From: Oidiodendron maius Zn
Lineage: Eukaryota; Ascomycota; Leotiomycetes; Myxotrichaceae
DNA length: 64,000 nucleotides
Direction of reading: 5' to 3'
NCBI GenBank assembly: GCA_000827325.1
Contig: KN832913.1
Coordinates: 1-64,000, forward strand
Shown here one piece after another: positions 53,831 through 64,000 of this stretch. The notes below the pieces were generated by a model, which saw nothing but the letters and a program-made list of their open reading frames with translations, did no database searches and was not told the DNA's origin. The position numbers and the translations under genes were made by a program. Numbering within the stretch: position 1 is the stretch's first letter; the number at the start of each line of letters is the position of its first letter.

Positions 53831-55335
53831 ATAATTGGACGCCCCGTTAGCAGCTAGGACGACAAGGTGGATCCAGACCGGGTGATTATAGAGGTAGTCG
53901 GGGATTTTCAGACACTCCTTAAGCAATACGCTTTTCAGCCACCTCCTATTTCTAAGAAACGCAAGACGGTGGTCGAGGGCCTTGGGCCAAGTTATAGTTC
54001 CAAAAGGTTGAATCGTACGATCACGTGCTACAGTTGACATGTCATGTCTACACGTGTAATTCAGTTAGCGTGGTGGAGAGAATCCACCGTAAGGCAAAAT
54101 GCTTTAACGGTCACCGAGTGTTCCGGATCAGGTCGGATAGTGTGCCATGTCTGGGGAGACATGGCCCGCAGTATCATCTGCCATGTGCCAATTGACCGTC
54201 TATAAAGTAACTTATCTGTATGCTCTATATCAAAACAGCTTGTTGCCAGTCGATGCGACTTAACACAGCATAGTCTGGAGTGGCCGCACTTGATCGATTG
54301 GCTCAAAATGGAAAGGCTCCGGGGAACTTCTCGCAATCGAAGAGAGTGGATGGGTTCGTTGAATGACCACCAGCAATCGGAATCTAGTGCTGCGTGGAAA
54401 CGGCGCTTAAAATGACCGGATGTATTCACACGGGTTACTTCATGGGACTTTACTGAAACCGACAAGTGCTTTTACAATACAGTATCACGCAACTAATTAA
54501 TGTTGCTGTAACGTTAAGTTACTGTATAAAGTTGAAATGCCAAGTTATTTGATGTCACCAATTTTGCTATTTCGTCGAGGTCGTCGGCTTTACTATAAGA
54601 TTTTGGACTAACGTGCATCCCTGCGTCGAGAGACGCACCCCGTGACGAGACAACCCATTGGTACTTTGAATTCAATTGATTCTAAATTTCTGAATCCATT
54701 GAAGATTCCTGTATTTTTGTGTCAGTCATGTTGTGTGACCACTCCTGAACAGTCCAAACCCTGGCTACTACGAATGTTACGATCGCGTCGTCGCCGTCGC
54801 GCCTGATTGCGGAGGGCGTCAATTCGTAATATAACAGGACCCCTCGACCTACAGCACCACCACGCGCTCTTCGCGCCTTTCATGCTCATAGAACAGTTTG
54901 ACCTGGGTTTCCGAGTCTCACCACGATGCTAAGAAGTCATTGTCAGCCTTGTAGCGGGCGTGGCGACCATTGTCATGCGACGTCGCCACGTGGTTTGGTA
55001 CCTCTAATTACGTGATCAAGGATCGCTGGTCAAAATTACCGTAATTTCCGTAAAATATATTTATCTTGTGGCGGACTGCTTAAACCTTGCCGGAAAATTC
55101 CCATTTCCCCGATATACTCCGAGCGAAGCAAAAAGTCGTTGATTATGGCCCCTGTGCGCAACCGCCAAATTCGGTCACAGCCATTTTCTCCTCCGGCTGA
55201 GAGACACACACGACGAACTTTTGGTGATCTTCGAATAGCTGTTCAATCCCTCTATAAAATAGAGATAAAAAGAAAAAGATACATTTATATTAAGACTACT
55301 ATACAATACAAGGTTTGCTACAGTATATACTAGTT
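53831..55335. other. Normal-composition spacer, no firm gene
   Basis: Composition returns to normal. A minus frame of about 134 codons (54,465-54,061) is open but begins at a non-ATG codon and has no known motif. A plus frame from ATG 55145 (MAPVRNRQIRSQPFSPPAER) runs about 40 sensible codons into AT-rich sequence and may be the first exon of a lost gene. Confidence 0.35.
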
Positions 55336-55647
55336 CTATGCTACAAGCTTTGGCCCTTGTCTAAACTGAAGGAATGAGAGTCTCCCTGATGCATGTCCTA
55401 AAATGACAGTTTCATCCCGTATAGCTTCACATAGAGATCGGTGATCAGGAGGTAGCCAGAGAATATTCGCTTCACCTTCTACTATCCAATGATTAGATAC
55501 ATGTAATGTAGGTAGAAGCTTGCCGTCTGGCGATAAGGCCACAGACCAGACACTGCCCGAGTGGCCCTCGAGCGTCTGTAGTACCGCTCCCGTCACTGCG
55601 TCCCAGAGCCGTACCGTCTCATCGCTAGACCCAGATACGACACGACT
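55336..55647 (-). pseudogene. C-terminal WD40 fragment of an NLR/HET-E-like gene
   Basis: The minus strand reads [20 protein letters not shown], then [20 protein letters not shown], then a non-repeat tail ([33 protein letters not shown]) and a stop at 55336. One and a half WD40 blades followed by this tail are characteristic of fungal NACHT-WD40 STAND proteins (HET-E/NWD type) that act in non-self recognition and heteroincompatibility. Upstream of about 55,650 homology stops abruptly, where LINE-related sequence begins, and the expected further blades and NACHT domain are missing. The fragment itself has no stop, so disruption rather than slow decay removed the rest. Confidence 0.75.
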
Positions 55648-55797
55648 TCAACAATTTTTCCAACCACATTTTCTGTTCGATCACGCTCTATAATTAGTAT
55701 CAATCTCTGGAGAATACTCTGCTTATTACTCCGACACGCTCTATTTCGTTGCAAGTTCACGCCTGGCACCTTGCTGACGCGTCGAAATTGCGACGCG

Positions 55798-57528
55798 ATG
55801 GAACACACCAACACCCCCTCGCGGGAGCCGCGAGCAACAAACCCTCAGTTTATACAAGAGACTGAACTCTCCTCACCCTATAACGTGAGTCGCAAGAAGG
55901 CTAGGGAAGGGGATATACGACCTCCCCCGACCTTTCCTTCTTTAAAGAAGGGCAACTTATCGAAAGACTAGGGTGCCACATACCTGGATCTTGCTTTTCT
56001 GGATGAAGAAGAGTATATACTCACGGTCAAACGGCGCGTCTTAATAGACCTTAGAACCTTACTAGATAATTTCTATCAAACATATAGTAATAGCACAGAT
56101 ATAATGCTGCACAAATATGCGAAATTTGTGACTAACAGTTTCTCTACCTATATTTAGACGAAAACGTACGTAGAGTCTAACGGAGCAGTCTTTATACTAG
56201 TCAGGCTAGCGAGCCACCGAACCACGAGCACGGGAGTGCGATTTGATCTAGAAACAGCCAAGCCTAAAACCTGGGCGAATGTGGCCGCATCAACGATGTC
56301 AAGCGCTCCGACCACAGGCTGCAGTAACATGAAAAGCATATCAAGAACGGCTAGTACACGCAGTTCAAGCTCCTCGGGGCCAAGAACTGCTGTAACTAAA
56401 CCGGACCTGCGCATCTTGATCAAAATAGCCCGGGAGAAGCTACTTAGCAGAGATCAGCCATTCGTCCTCCATCAGGCCACGGCTCGGGCGACGGGACTCC
56501 CCATGGAGGACGTCCTCGAGTGTATGCCCACGAAGATGGGGTGGGCGTTCAGGTTCTCTTGACTATCAGCACGGGACCAAATGATGGAACTGCAGTACAA
56601 ACAATACCTCTATAGGATCTTCTCGGTAGAAGAGATCACGATCCCACAGAAATGGTACAACTACGCCTTACCTCTCGTTCCGAGGCATCTACATGACCAT
56701 ATAGACGGGGGCCTACTTGAAGTCCCGGACCTTATAGAGGACGAGGCACGGTTACAGACTGGACTCAAACCAGTAAGCTATAGGTTGAGCAGACACGGAT
56801 ATGACTTGGATACCGGGTTAGCCACATGGATCGTATCATTTCACGAACCGGTCAAAAGGTTCAGACTCTTCAGCACAAGCGGGTTGGCCTGTCTGATTGA
56901 TAAAACACCACGGCCAGAAATTCACGACCTAGGATGTATGGGATACTGCAACCCGGCTAAATGCAGCAGGATTGCAAGATGCCGCAACTGCGGACAGAGA
57001 AACATAGACCATGCACCAGGGCCATGCAAGAACCCCCCCTAGTGTGCGAACTGCCAGGGACCATGGCCAGCGGATCACGAAGACTGTGGCGCAAGACCAA
57101 CCAGGAAAGATGGGATACTAAAGAGACCCACGAGAAAAGAGCTACAGGCCCTTCGGAGACAGGGAGTGCTTGTATACAAAAGCAAGTATACATTATCCGG
57201 AGAGAAGCAGATAGAGCAAGCAGCCCAGATAGTACATACTATTGAGGTAGATACTCCAGCGGCAGGCAAGGCCACGAACAAGAGAAAGAAGACAGGGACA
57301 ACCCCAGAATACACACCTAGCTTACCTGCCTCTAGCAGCTCGCTATCTCCCCTGCCCCCCTCCTCCCCAAGACCCAGACTCGGAGATAACATGGATGGTA
57401 TCATCATGCAACCAGTTGACGAGCCTACACAACAGAGCAGGTGTAGCATGACTGCGATCTACAACAAGCTGGATGATGAAACTATGTTTGCGGACCTAAC
57501 CCAAGCGACTGACTTGGACGAATGGTAG
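55798..57528 (+). pseudogene. LINE (Tad-like) ORF1 gag with CCHC knuckles, four stops
   Basis: One reading frame of 577 codons runs from ATG 55798 to 57528. It is interrupted by stops at 55969-55971, 56155-56157, 56560-56562 and 57040-57042. Order: a disordered N-terminus, a Ser/Thr-rich region (TMSSAPTTGCSNMKSISRTA), a central domain (QYKQYLYRIFSVEEITIPQK; LSRHGYDLDTGLATWIVSF), then the zinc knuckles CRNCGQRNIDHAPGPC and CANCQGPWPADHEDC, and a Ser/Pro-rich tail. This is the nucleic-acid-binding ORF1 of fungal non-LTR retrotransposons. The last stop falls where a CAG would give the expected Gln/Lys before the second knuckle. Composition is GC-normal, so RIP damage is light. Confidence 0.75.
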
Positions 57529-57800
57529 TAGGTAAGCTAAGGGGCTATTACTCCCGTGGCCAAAAGTACGGGAAACGATACACCTTGTCTAAAGACTTCA
57601 AGATAGTATAGGTGAATGTAGGCAAAGCAATCGTACTCTTTCTCTGCTAGCTTGCCTGGAGTTGGCCTCAAATTGGAGTTTTGTTTAGAGTACCACCTAC
57701 CTTAAACTTGAGTAGAGGAAAACCGCCTAGACCGCTTAGCAAATAGTCTCACCTACACGGTGAGCTCGACAGCCGGGATGCAGTCATATGCATGCTATAG
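57529..57800 (+). pseudogene. 5' remnant of LINE ORF2 (endonuclease start)
   Basis: Directly after ORF1 the frame reads KIVQVNVGKA-like sequence with one TAG (KIV-stop-VNVGKAIVL). This resembles the 'LRVLQVNV.KS' opening of the AP-type endonuclease in fungal LINE ORF2. The reading sense is lost within about 150 bp, so most of ORF2 is missing or decayed. Confidence 0.4.
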
Positions 57801-57816
57801 GGAGACAGATCGGTAG

Positions 57817-57990
57817 GCGATATTTTTGGCAGATATATTATTGGTAGATATGTTATTAGCAGATATGTTTTTGGCAGGCATGATTTCGGCAGTCACAATT
57901 TCGGTAGACATGATTTTGGTAGACATGATTTTGGCAGTTATGATTTCAGCAGACACGATTTTGGCAGTCACGATTTTGGCAGTCACGATT
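57817..57990 (+). repeat. 15-bp minisatellite, about 11 units
   Basis: Tandem 15-bp units have the consensus GATTTTGGCAGTCAC or GATTTTGGTAGACAT. As the unit is a multiple of three, both strands stay open and encode five-residue repeats (for example TILAV on plus, TAKIV on minus). There is no support for translation. Confidence 0.85.
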
Positions 57991-60280
57991 CATCCTATTC
58001 AGTTTCAATGACAAATTCGCTACTGATAGCTTTATAGTCAACATATGCTTACCTGTGAAGGAAACTATCCTATAATAGATGTAAACACCTGAAGCATTAT
58101 ATAAGATATAGAGCTATCAAACATGTTGTAAATATTAAAACAAAATGCTACTTAAGCTATTACAGTGAATGTTTCTGCTTAAACGAGTCTATCTCTAGTA
58201 AGTTCAAAGGTAATGAAAGGAAGACTGTATTTACAGATAAGTAAGTAATATCTACACCCTCTTAGCCAGGTACATCAGGCTTGGAAAGAGGTATACTGGT
58301 ATTACACTACTCTCTAGGGCTCTCTAAAGGGCTAGGTAACCTTTTAGTAACGGACCGAGGAAGATCAGATTAGATATTCTTGGATATATAATATAACAAC
58401 TTATTAGTAAGCTTGAATAGTGTATCTAGACCTTGGGTTATATGTTCTCTAGATGCTATCTGACTCTTAGTCAGTATCTCAAGAACCAGCTTCTTTTCTG
58501 GTAAGCGCTAATCTTTAATTATTAAAGAAAGAAGAAGTATAATGTTCTGGATACTAGACTTAAGAGATAGCCTATAGAAGTCTAGATATTCCAGGAGAGT
58601 ATTGATATCAGGTAGATGTATATTTAGAAACCTACAGTTCATTATTATTTAACCCTAAGCTAAGCAGGGTATTCTTGTCTAGAAGGACTCACTCTTTATT
58701 AGTTAGATAGTAGAGTATAAGCAGTAAAATACTGGATCTATAGCGGTCGACTACTTTAGCCTACCGCTTTTTATACTGTATTATTTTTTTAAGCTTGTTC
58801 TTAGCCTTATTAGCTGTATCGATATACTTAGTCTATAATTCAATAAGGAGAAAGTTAACAAACTTATCTAGTATGGAGGCTTAATGTATAACTGTAGTAT
58901 CTAGGCTATAACGATCTCTTCTTACTTGTTTTCTTGTCTGTTATACTGCCTTCTCCTGTAGGTATAAGGCACTTATATTGGCTAGATATAGTTACTATAG
59001 AACCTAGACAAGTATTTTATGCTTGTTTAAGACTACCTTGATCTGTCTCTTGTATTGGAGCTGGTATCTTCTTAGTAGTCTTTATATACTGGTGTCCGAG
59101 AAGTCTGGAATCTTAGAGATGTCTTGCTATTCTATCCTTAGAGATCTCTCTGCTTAAAGATAGAGCTATAGTTGGGTAAGGGTTTCTTGGCTAGTAATCT
59201 TATCCTACTTGTCTTGAATAGTGTAAGGCACTATAGATAGAGTGTCTACCTTACTAGCTTCTTGCTCTTCCTATATAATGATGCTAGGCGCTTGATGCTT
59301 TTACTCTGTCTGCCTTGGAGCAGCAGTGTTGGAGTGAGTTATATCAGTATATAAGGGAATTCCTGCTAAGCTAAATTGAGTTGTTAGTAGGGTAGAAATA
59401 GGGTGGGGACTTATCTGCTTTATATTCACTTATATCAAGAAGCTTAGTCTTAAGCTAACGGCTGCTAACAGCTAGGCTGATAGAAATAGAGCGACCTTCC
59501 TTATAAGCCTGTTTTAAACTTCTAGCTACGAGTATATATAGAGATCTGTTTAGACTTTTATTAGTAGTTATGAGAGGGTCAAGCCTAAGGTTAGTGTTTA
59601 CTGAACCTGGTAGTACCTTAGAGGCCTACTATGTTTCTAGTGTTTAGCTATCCTGGTGCAGTTTTTGTACCCTATAACTAAGCATGACTTCTGTATCAGG
59701 TGTATCTATAATGGAGGTTATCTTACTGAAGGTTCTGTTGTCTGTCTCTAGAGCTGTCAAACCTGTCTAGCTAGCAATATTGTAAGAACTAATCACTATA
59801 GACTAGTTATTAACAGTATACCCTATAGGAGTAGTGACTGGTGTCAGGTATAACTTATGTCCAGTAATACACTATACTGCTTCTAGGAACAGCTAGCAGG
59901 TAGAAGGATAGTAGTTGAAATAAGAAGAAATAGCGGTCTGCTTATTTTTAAGCTAGGCGGAGATATTACTGATAGTCTAGGGTAGTAAACACTTAACAAT
60001 ATAGGGGCAGAAGACTCTTAAAGATTATACCTAGCTTATATTTACAACTGGTTGCTAGTTGTAGGACAGATAGAATAAGTCTATAAGAATAGCCTTATCT
60101 ATTATAGATGATTGAGGATACTAGAGCAATTGCCAGACTAGTTGGCCATTAACTAATGATGGCTGACTAAGTGAACTAAGTGAGCTTAGCCTGCTCCTGG
60201 CTGTAAGTATAAGAGGGTAGGTATGCCTACTCTATCTTCCTAATTCATATACTACTTTATAGTTCACTATCTAGTCTAGG
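57991..60280 (-). pseudogene. Decayed coiled-coil ORF of a probable mobile element
   Basis: On the minus strand between about 59,200 and 58,690, one frame reads sensibly across TAG codons. Examples are LDKFVNFLLIEL, TKYIDTANKAKNKLKKIIQY and VVDRYRSSILLLILYYLTNK. Upstream pieces include LNKHKILVQVL and LANISALYLQEKAV. The Lys/Leu pattern suggests a coiled coil. CA and TG are depleted, as in RIP. The family is unknown; the remaining sequence in this interval shows no recognisable protein. Confidence 0.4.
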
Positions 60281-60286
60281 TTATAA

Positions 60287-60480
60287 AGGCTAAAATTCTA
60301 AGGAATAAGAGAGAGCAACTAAGAAGAGAGAGGAAGACATTATTTAAAAAGGCCTATAAGCTTGCAAAGGTACACAGAATTAATATTGCTGTAATTATAT
60401 ATAAGAACGGTTGCTACTTTATCTACAGGTCTCTAGATCAGGAATCATAGCTATCAACTATAAAGCAGATTATAAGTTGA
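60287..60480 (+). pseudogene. MADS-box-like (SRF-type) relic, copy 2
   Basis: The plus strand reads RREQ-like basic residues, then RKTLFKKAYKLAKVHRINIA and VIIYKNGCYFIYRSLDQES, then TAG where a Trp is expected, then LSTIKQI. The order is the same as in copy 1 at about 20.5 kb on the minus strand. A further match lies about 60-80 codons downstream (LPKNLLLYDIEDQ here against PPLKNLLLEDLEV in copy 1), so both derive from one longer gene. The stop at the expected Trp codon is RIP-like. Confidence 0.5.
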
Positions 60481-63400
60481 TACTCCCTTTTTGACTTTCT
60501 ATAATAGATTTAATATCAAGTAGTATGCTTTATATCTTCTCCCTAAGAACCTTCTCCTATATGATATAGAGGATCAGCTACAGCTAATATACAACTAATA
60601 ATTTCTGTTGCATTGATCAATTATTAGCTACTAGGGGCTAATACTAGACAGTTAGTAGATCTACCTGCTAAGCGTGTTAAGAAGATAATGATTATTGAAT
60701 ACAGCGATGAATTACAAAGCAAGTATACTTTTCCTATAACTTAACTAATATACTTTATAAGCGAGCTGTATATATATATAAGCTATATACCCCTCCTTGA
60801 TTTCAGGGCTTTTAGGGTCAATACAATAACCAATTAATTAATTAAACCCTAATAAACTACCCTAATTAGAAGCCTACTTTACTGGATATATATAGGCTAT
60901 ATATAATAAAGATCTATATAGACTATATATATATAGTATATATAGTTATATAGTTGCCTTTTAGTCTACTGTTTTACTTTCTAATCTTTTTCTAGCTGCT
61001 TAATCTAAATTAATCCTCTCTTAAATAGTTAAAACCTCTCTAGTAGCTATATAACTCTTCTTTACTACTCTCTTCTTCTTTTACCTCTTATTTTTATATT
61101 ATAGTTACCTATTCTCTTCTACTAGAAGGATAGTACTATTTATAGCTAATTAATAGCCTTTAACTAATTGATTTAATGCTTGATTAATTAGAGTTAGGAG
61201 GTAGGCTGTCTTAATTGCCTTAGCTTAAAGGTTAAGTTAAGTAGTATTATAAAGTGTTTTAAATATCTAAGGCTTTAACTAAGGAGTAGCTATATAACTT
61301 AATAAGGGAGGTATAGATATCTTGAATTAAGTTAGCTTTAAGAGTACTCTTTTAGAGTTATATAGAAGTAGTTCTATAGCTATAAAACTACTCTAAATAT
61401 TAGCTAGACTTATAGACTCTATATAGACAGTATAGTATACTATTAAGAAGTCCTACTTATTAATATAATTAACTCTAGTATATATATACCCTTTAATCTA
61501 CTATCTATATAATCGCTTTAAGACAGTAAAGTAGCTAATATTAAGTAGCTATAATAAGTATAATAAATATAGTAGTATATAGAGTAAAATAATTAAATAC
61601 TCTTTATAGAATAGATTAAATTCTAGTATTATATAACTACTATAGCTATTAAGGATTAAGAGTTAGTATATACTCTTTATATATAATATAGTATACCTTT
61701 CAAATATATACTTAAGCTATATAAAGCTTAATTGATTATCTATCTAGTTATTCTTACTTAGACTAATTGTCTAGTTTTAAGATAGCTCTAACTTAAAATA
61801 CTAGATATTTAGATAGAGCTTACTCTTAAAAATAATCACTAGTAATAAAGTCTATCTATTTAATCTAATATAGTTAATAACTATAATTTATTCTTGATTT
61901 CTAGACTACTTTAACTTAGATCTATTAGACCTTTCTACTCTAGTTATAACTTTAGCTATTGAAATAACTTCTATTTAAAATCCTATCTTATTAAAATTAT
62001 AAATATCCTTTTCTATAATACTATACTTTATAATTATATTCTATATAAGTTTAAACTATAGTTAAATAAAGGCTAGATCTTTATATTTTATCTATTAGTA
62101 ATTATATTTCTGATTATATTTTGACTTTAAAGTTATATATTACTATATAAAGTTATATACCTAAAGTTTACTAACTATAAGAGGATTACTTTAATTTAGA
62201 ATAGATTGTTTTTTAAAGAGTAGATTTACTATTTGTTATATAGTATTATATCTAGATAATAAACTATATTTATCTATAGATAGTATCTATTAGATAAGAG
62301 ATAATTCCTTTATAGTTATAAGTTTTTGGTTTATAGATACTAAATTATATTATATAATAATATCTTTAATATATTCTTAAAGTATTAATTTAGGGATATT
62401 ATATAACTAAGTAGTAGTATATAGGCTTAATATATAGCCCTCTTTATAGGCTTATACTACTAAAGCAATTCAGTCCTCTTTTTAAGCTAATTAAAGGCTA
62501 TTAGATAGAGTTATATTAGTTTAAATTAGTAGTATTAATTATAGAGTATATAGCTTATATATATATATAGCTTACTTATAAAGTATATTATATAAAAGAG
62601 TAAAATAAGTAATAATTTAATAATAGTATTAGTTTCTAATTCTAGAATACTAGTAGGTTCTATAATAAAGGCTTCTAGGACTATATATATCTCTAGAACA
62701 CTTTTAAGTCCTAGAATCTAGCTCCTTTAAACACTATTCCTTTTAAGGGAATATTATACCTTAATTCTTTAGATATAAATACTACTTACTATCTATTATT
62801 GTAATTTCTTCTATCTAGTTTCTATATACCTGTATTTTTTTTATATACTATCTACTTTCTATATACTATCTTGTTTTTAGATACTATTAGTATTTATATA
62901 TTATTTAGGTTTTATATACTTATAGTTTCTAAATTTACTAATATAGTATATCTATAAGCTTAAGATAATTGAATTTTCTAGAATATAGGTTAGTAATAAA
63001 GAGTAGAAAAAGCAGTAGTAGAAGTCTTTCTACTCTTACTAATTACTATCTTTAAAAGACTCTATTACTTTATACTTATATAGATAGAACTAAATATAAC
63101 TTAAGTAGACTTATAATAAACTTATTAGTTAAATCTAATCAATTAGTATCTATTATTATTATAGTATTCTAGAAGCTAGTCTAATTTTAGTATTAAGTAA
63201 CTAACTTAAATAATAATACTTAAGTTTTAAATACTAATATTATAGACTATATAAAGGAATATATATTAAGGATACTAAAACTACTTGATTTAAGTTATTT
63301 AAGACTATATTTAGAATTCTAGTCTTATTATAAAGTATAAAGATAGTAGTTAAACCTACTCTTAGAAAATATAGAGTATTATTACCTAAAAATATAAATC

Positions 63401-64000
63401 TATTATATATATCTATATTAAGCTCTATTTAATATAATAGTTATAAGTCTAGATTAATATAAAAAGTACCTTTATATCTAATTTACTATATTATAATATA
63501 TTAAATTAAAAGCTATAGCTATAAGGTATTAGATACTACTACTATAAGCTTTCTAAAAACATTAAAATAAAGTATACTAGTTATATAATCATTGAAATCT
63601 CTTAAAAACACTAAATATATTTAAATATTATAATATAACTATTTAATATAATATATTAATTAATATTAAGGTTATCTTTATATTAAAGAGTAAAGATAAC
63701 TAGTTTAAATAGATTGAAACAGTTAAAATAGTAGCTAAAAAGAGTGATATTTAGAAGTATATTAACTTTAAGGTTAAAGACTCTAAACTTATAAAGCTAA
63801 AGCCTCTAATTAAACTAAAACTCAAGGATATATATTAAAGAATAATCTCTAAATTAATTAAAACAGCTTAAATAGAACTATAGATTATATAGAAAGACTT
63901 TATAATCTCTAAATTTTAGTTATATAGCTTCTTTATAAACTAATATCAATATAAAGAAAAGAAATATATAGCTAAAAAGACTTTTATTAAAGATATAAGG
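60481..64000. other. AT-rich RIP desert to the window edge
   Basis: Beyond the MADS-like relic, composition becomes extremely AT-rich, with CA, TG and CG almost absent and stops in all frames. Dinucleotide runs (TATATATA near 60,770 and 60,930) are frequent. I recognise no gene; these are most likely fully decayed transposons. Confidence 0.7.

Noticed and set aside
54061-54465. 134-codon minus-strand frame
   Set aside because: It does not begin at ATG, has no known motif and there is no supporting context; it is probably chance in normal-composition DNA.
57826-58011. Pentapeptide-repeat-like protein
   Set aside because: The repeats come from the 15-bp minisatellite. They lack the A(D/N)LXX pattern of true pentapeptide proteins in a consistent register.

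Overview
The window looks like a nuclear contig from a filamentous ascomycete (Pezizomycotina). The genes have short introns of about 45-70 bp with GTAAGT-like donors, and they encode typical fungal proteins: two Zn2Cys6 regulators, an RTA1-like membrane protein, a Tra1 homologue, a DUF3435 recombinase and an HMG-CoA-lyase/crotonase chimera. Large AT-rich blocks are almost free of CA, TG and CG dinucleotides. Recognisable genes beside them carry TGG-to-TAG and CAG-to-TAG stops. This is the signature of repeat-induced point mutation (RIP). No species can be named from the sequence.

Layout. 1-340: 3' end of a non-LTR retrotransposon. 345-1,500: RIP desert. 1,528-8,661: a block of RIP-killed metabolic genes (FAD monooxygenase, glycogenin-like glycosyltransferase, laccase-like multicopper oxidase). 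9,780-11,690: a second RIP desert. 12,152-14,643: a lightly mutated DUF3435/C2H2 tyrosine-recombinase gene. 15,069-19,555: two unrelated minisatellites, each followed by the same ~160-bp flank, around an orphan two-exon gene; the larger minisatellite contains a 371-base assembly gap and reverses orientation. 19.6-23.3 kb: decayed sequence with a MADS-box-like relic and a cluster of 10-bp palindromes.

23.7-34.1 kb is the best-preserved gene neighbourhood: a Zn2Cys6 regulator (+), a decayed coiled-coil gene, a second Zn2Cys6 regulator (-), a secreted FAD oxidoreductase (+), an RTA1-like protein (-) and an aromatic-L-amino-acid-decarboxylase-like enzyme (+). Three related copies of a 100-200 bp dispersed repeat lie at the 5' end of the first regulator and in the two divergent promoter regions, so every intact gene here starts next to one. 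This arrangement suggests a small co-regulated amine-metabolism cluster and is the most interesting feature of the window.

34.8-36.2 kb is a degenerate ~60-bp satellite. 36.6-38.5 kb holds a possible acyl-CoA dehydrogenase fragment and an HMG-CoA-lyase/enoyl-CoA-hydratase chimera ending in the peroxisomal signal AKL. 38.8-44.2 kb contains small unknown intron-bearing genes, some duplicated. 44.5-48.9 kb is a four-exon gene for an N-terminal third of Tra1 that stops before the kinase-like half. 50.8-64 kb is mostly decayed mobile DNA, with a WD40 tail of an NLR-like gene abutting a LINE ORF1, a 15-bp minisatellite, a second MADS-box-like relic and a terminal RIP desert.
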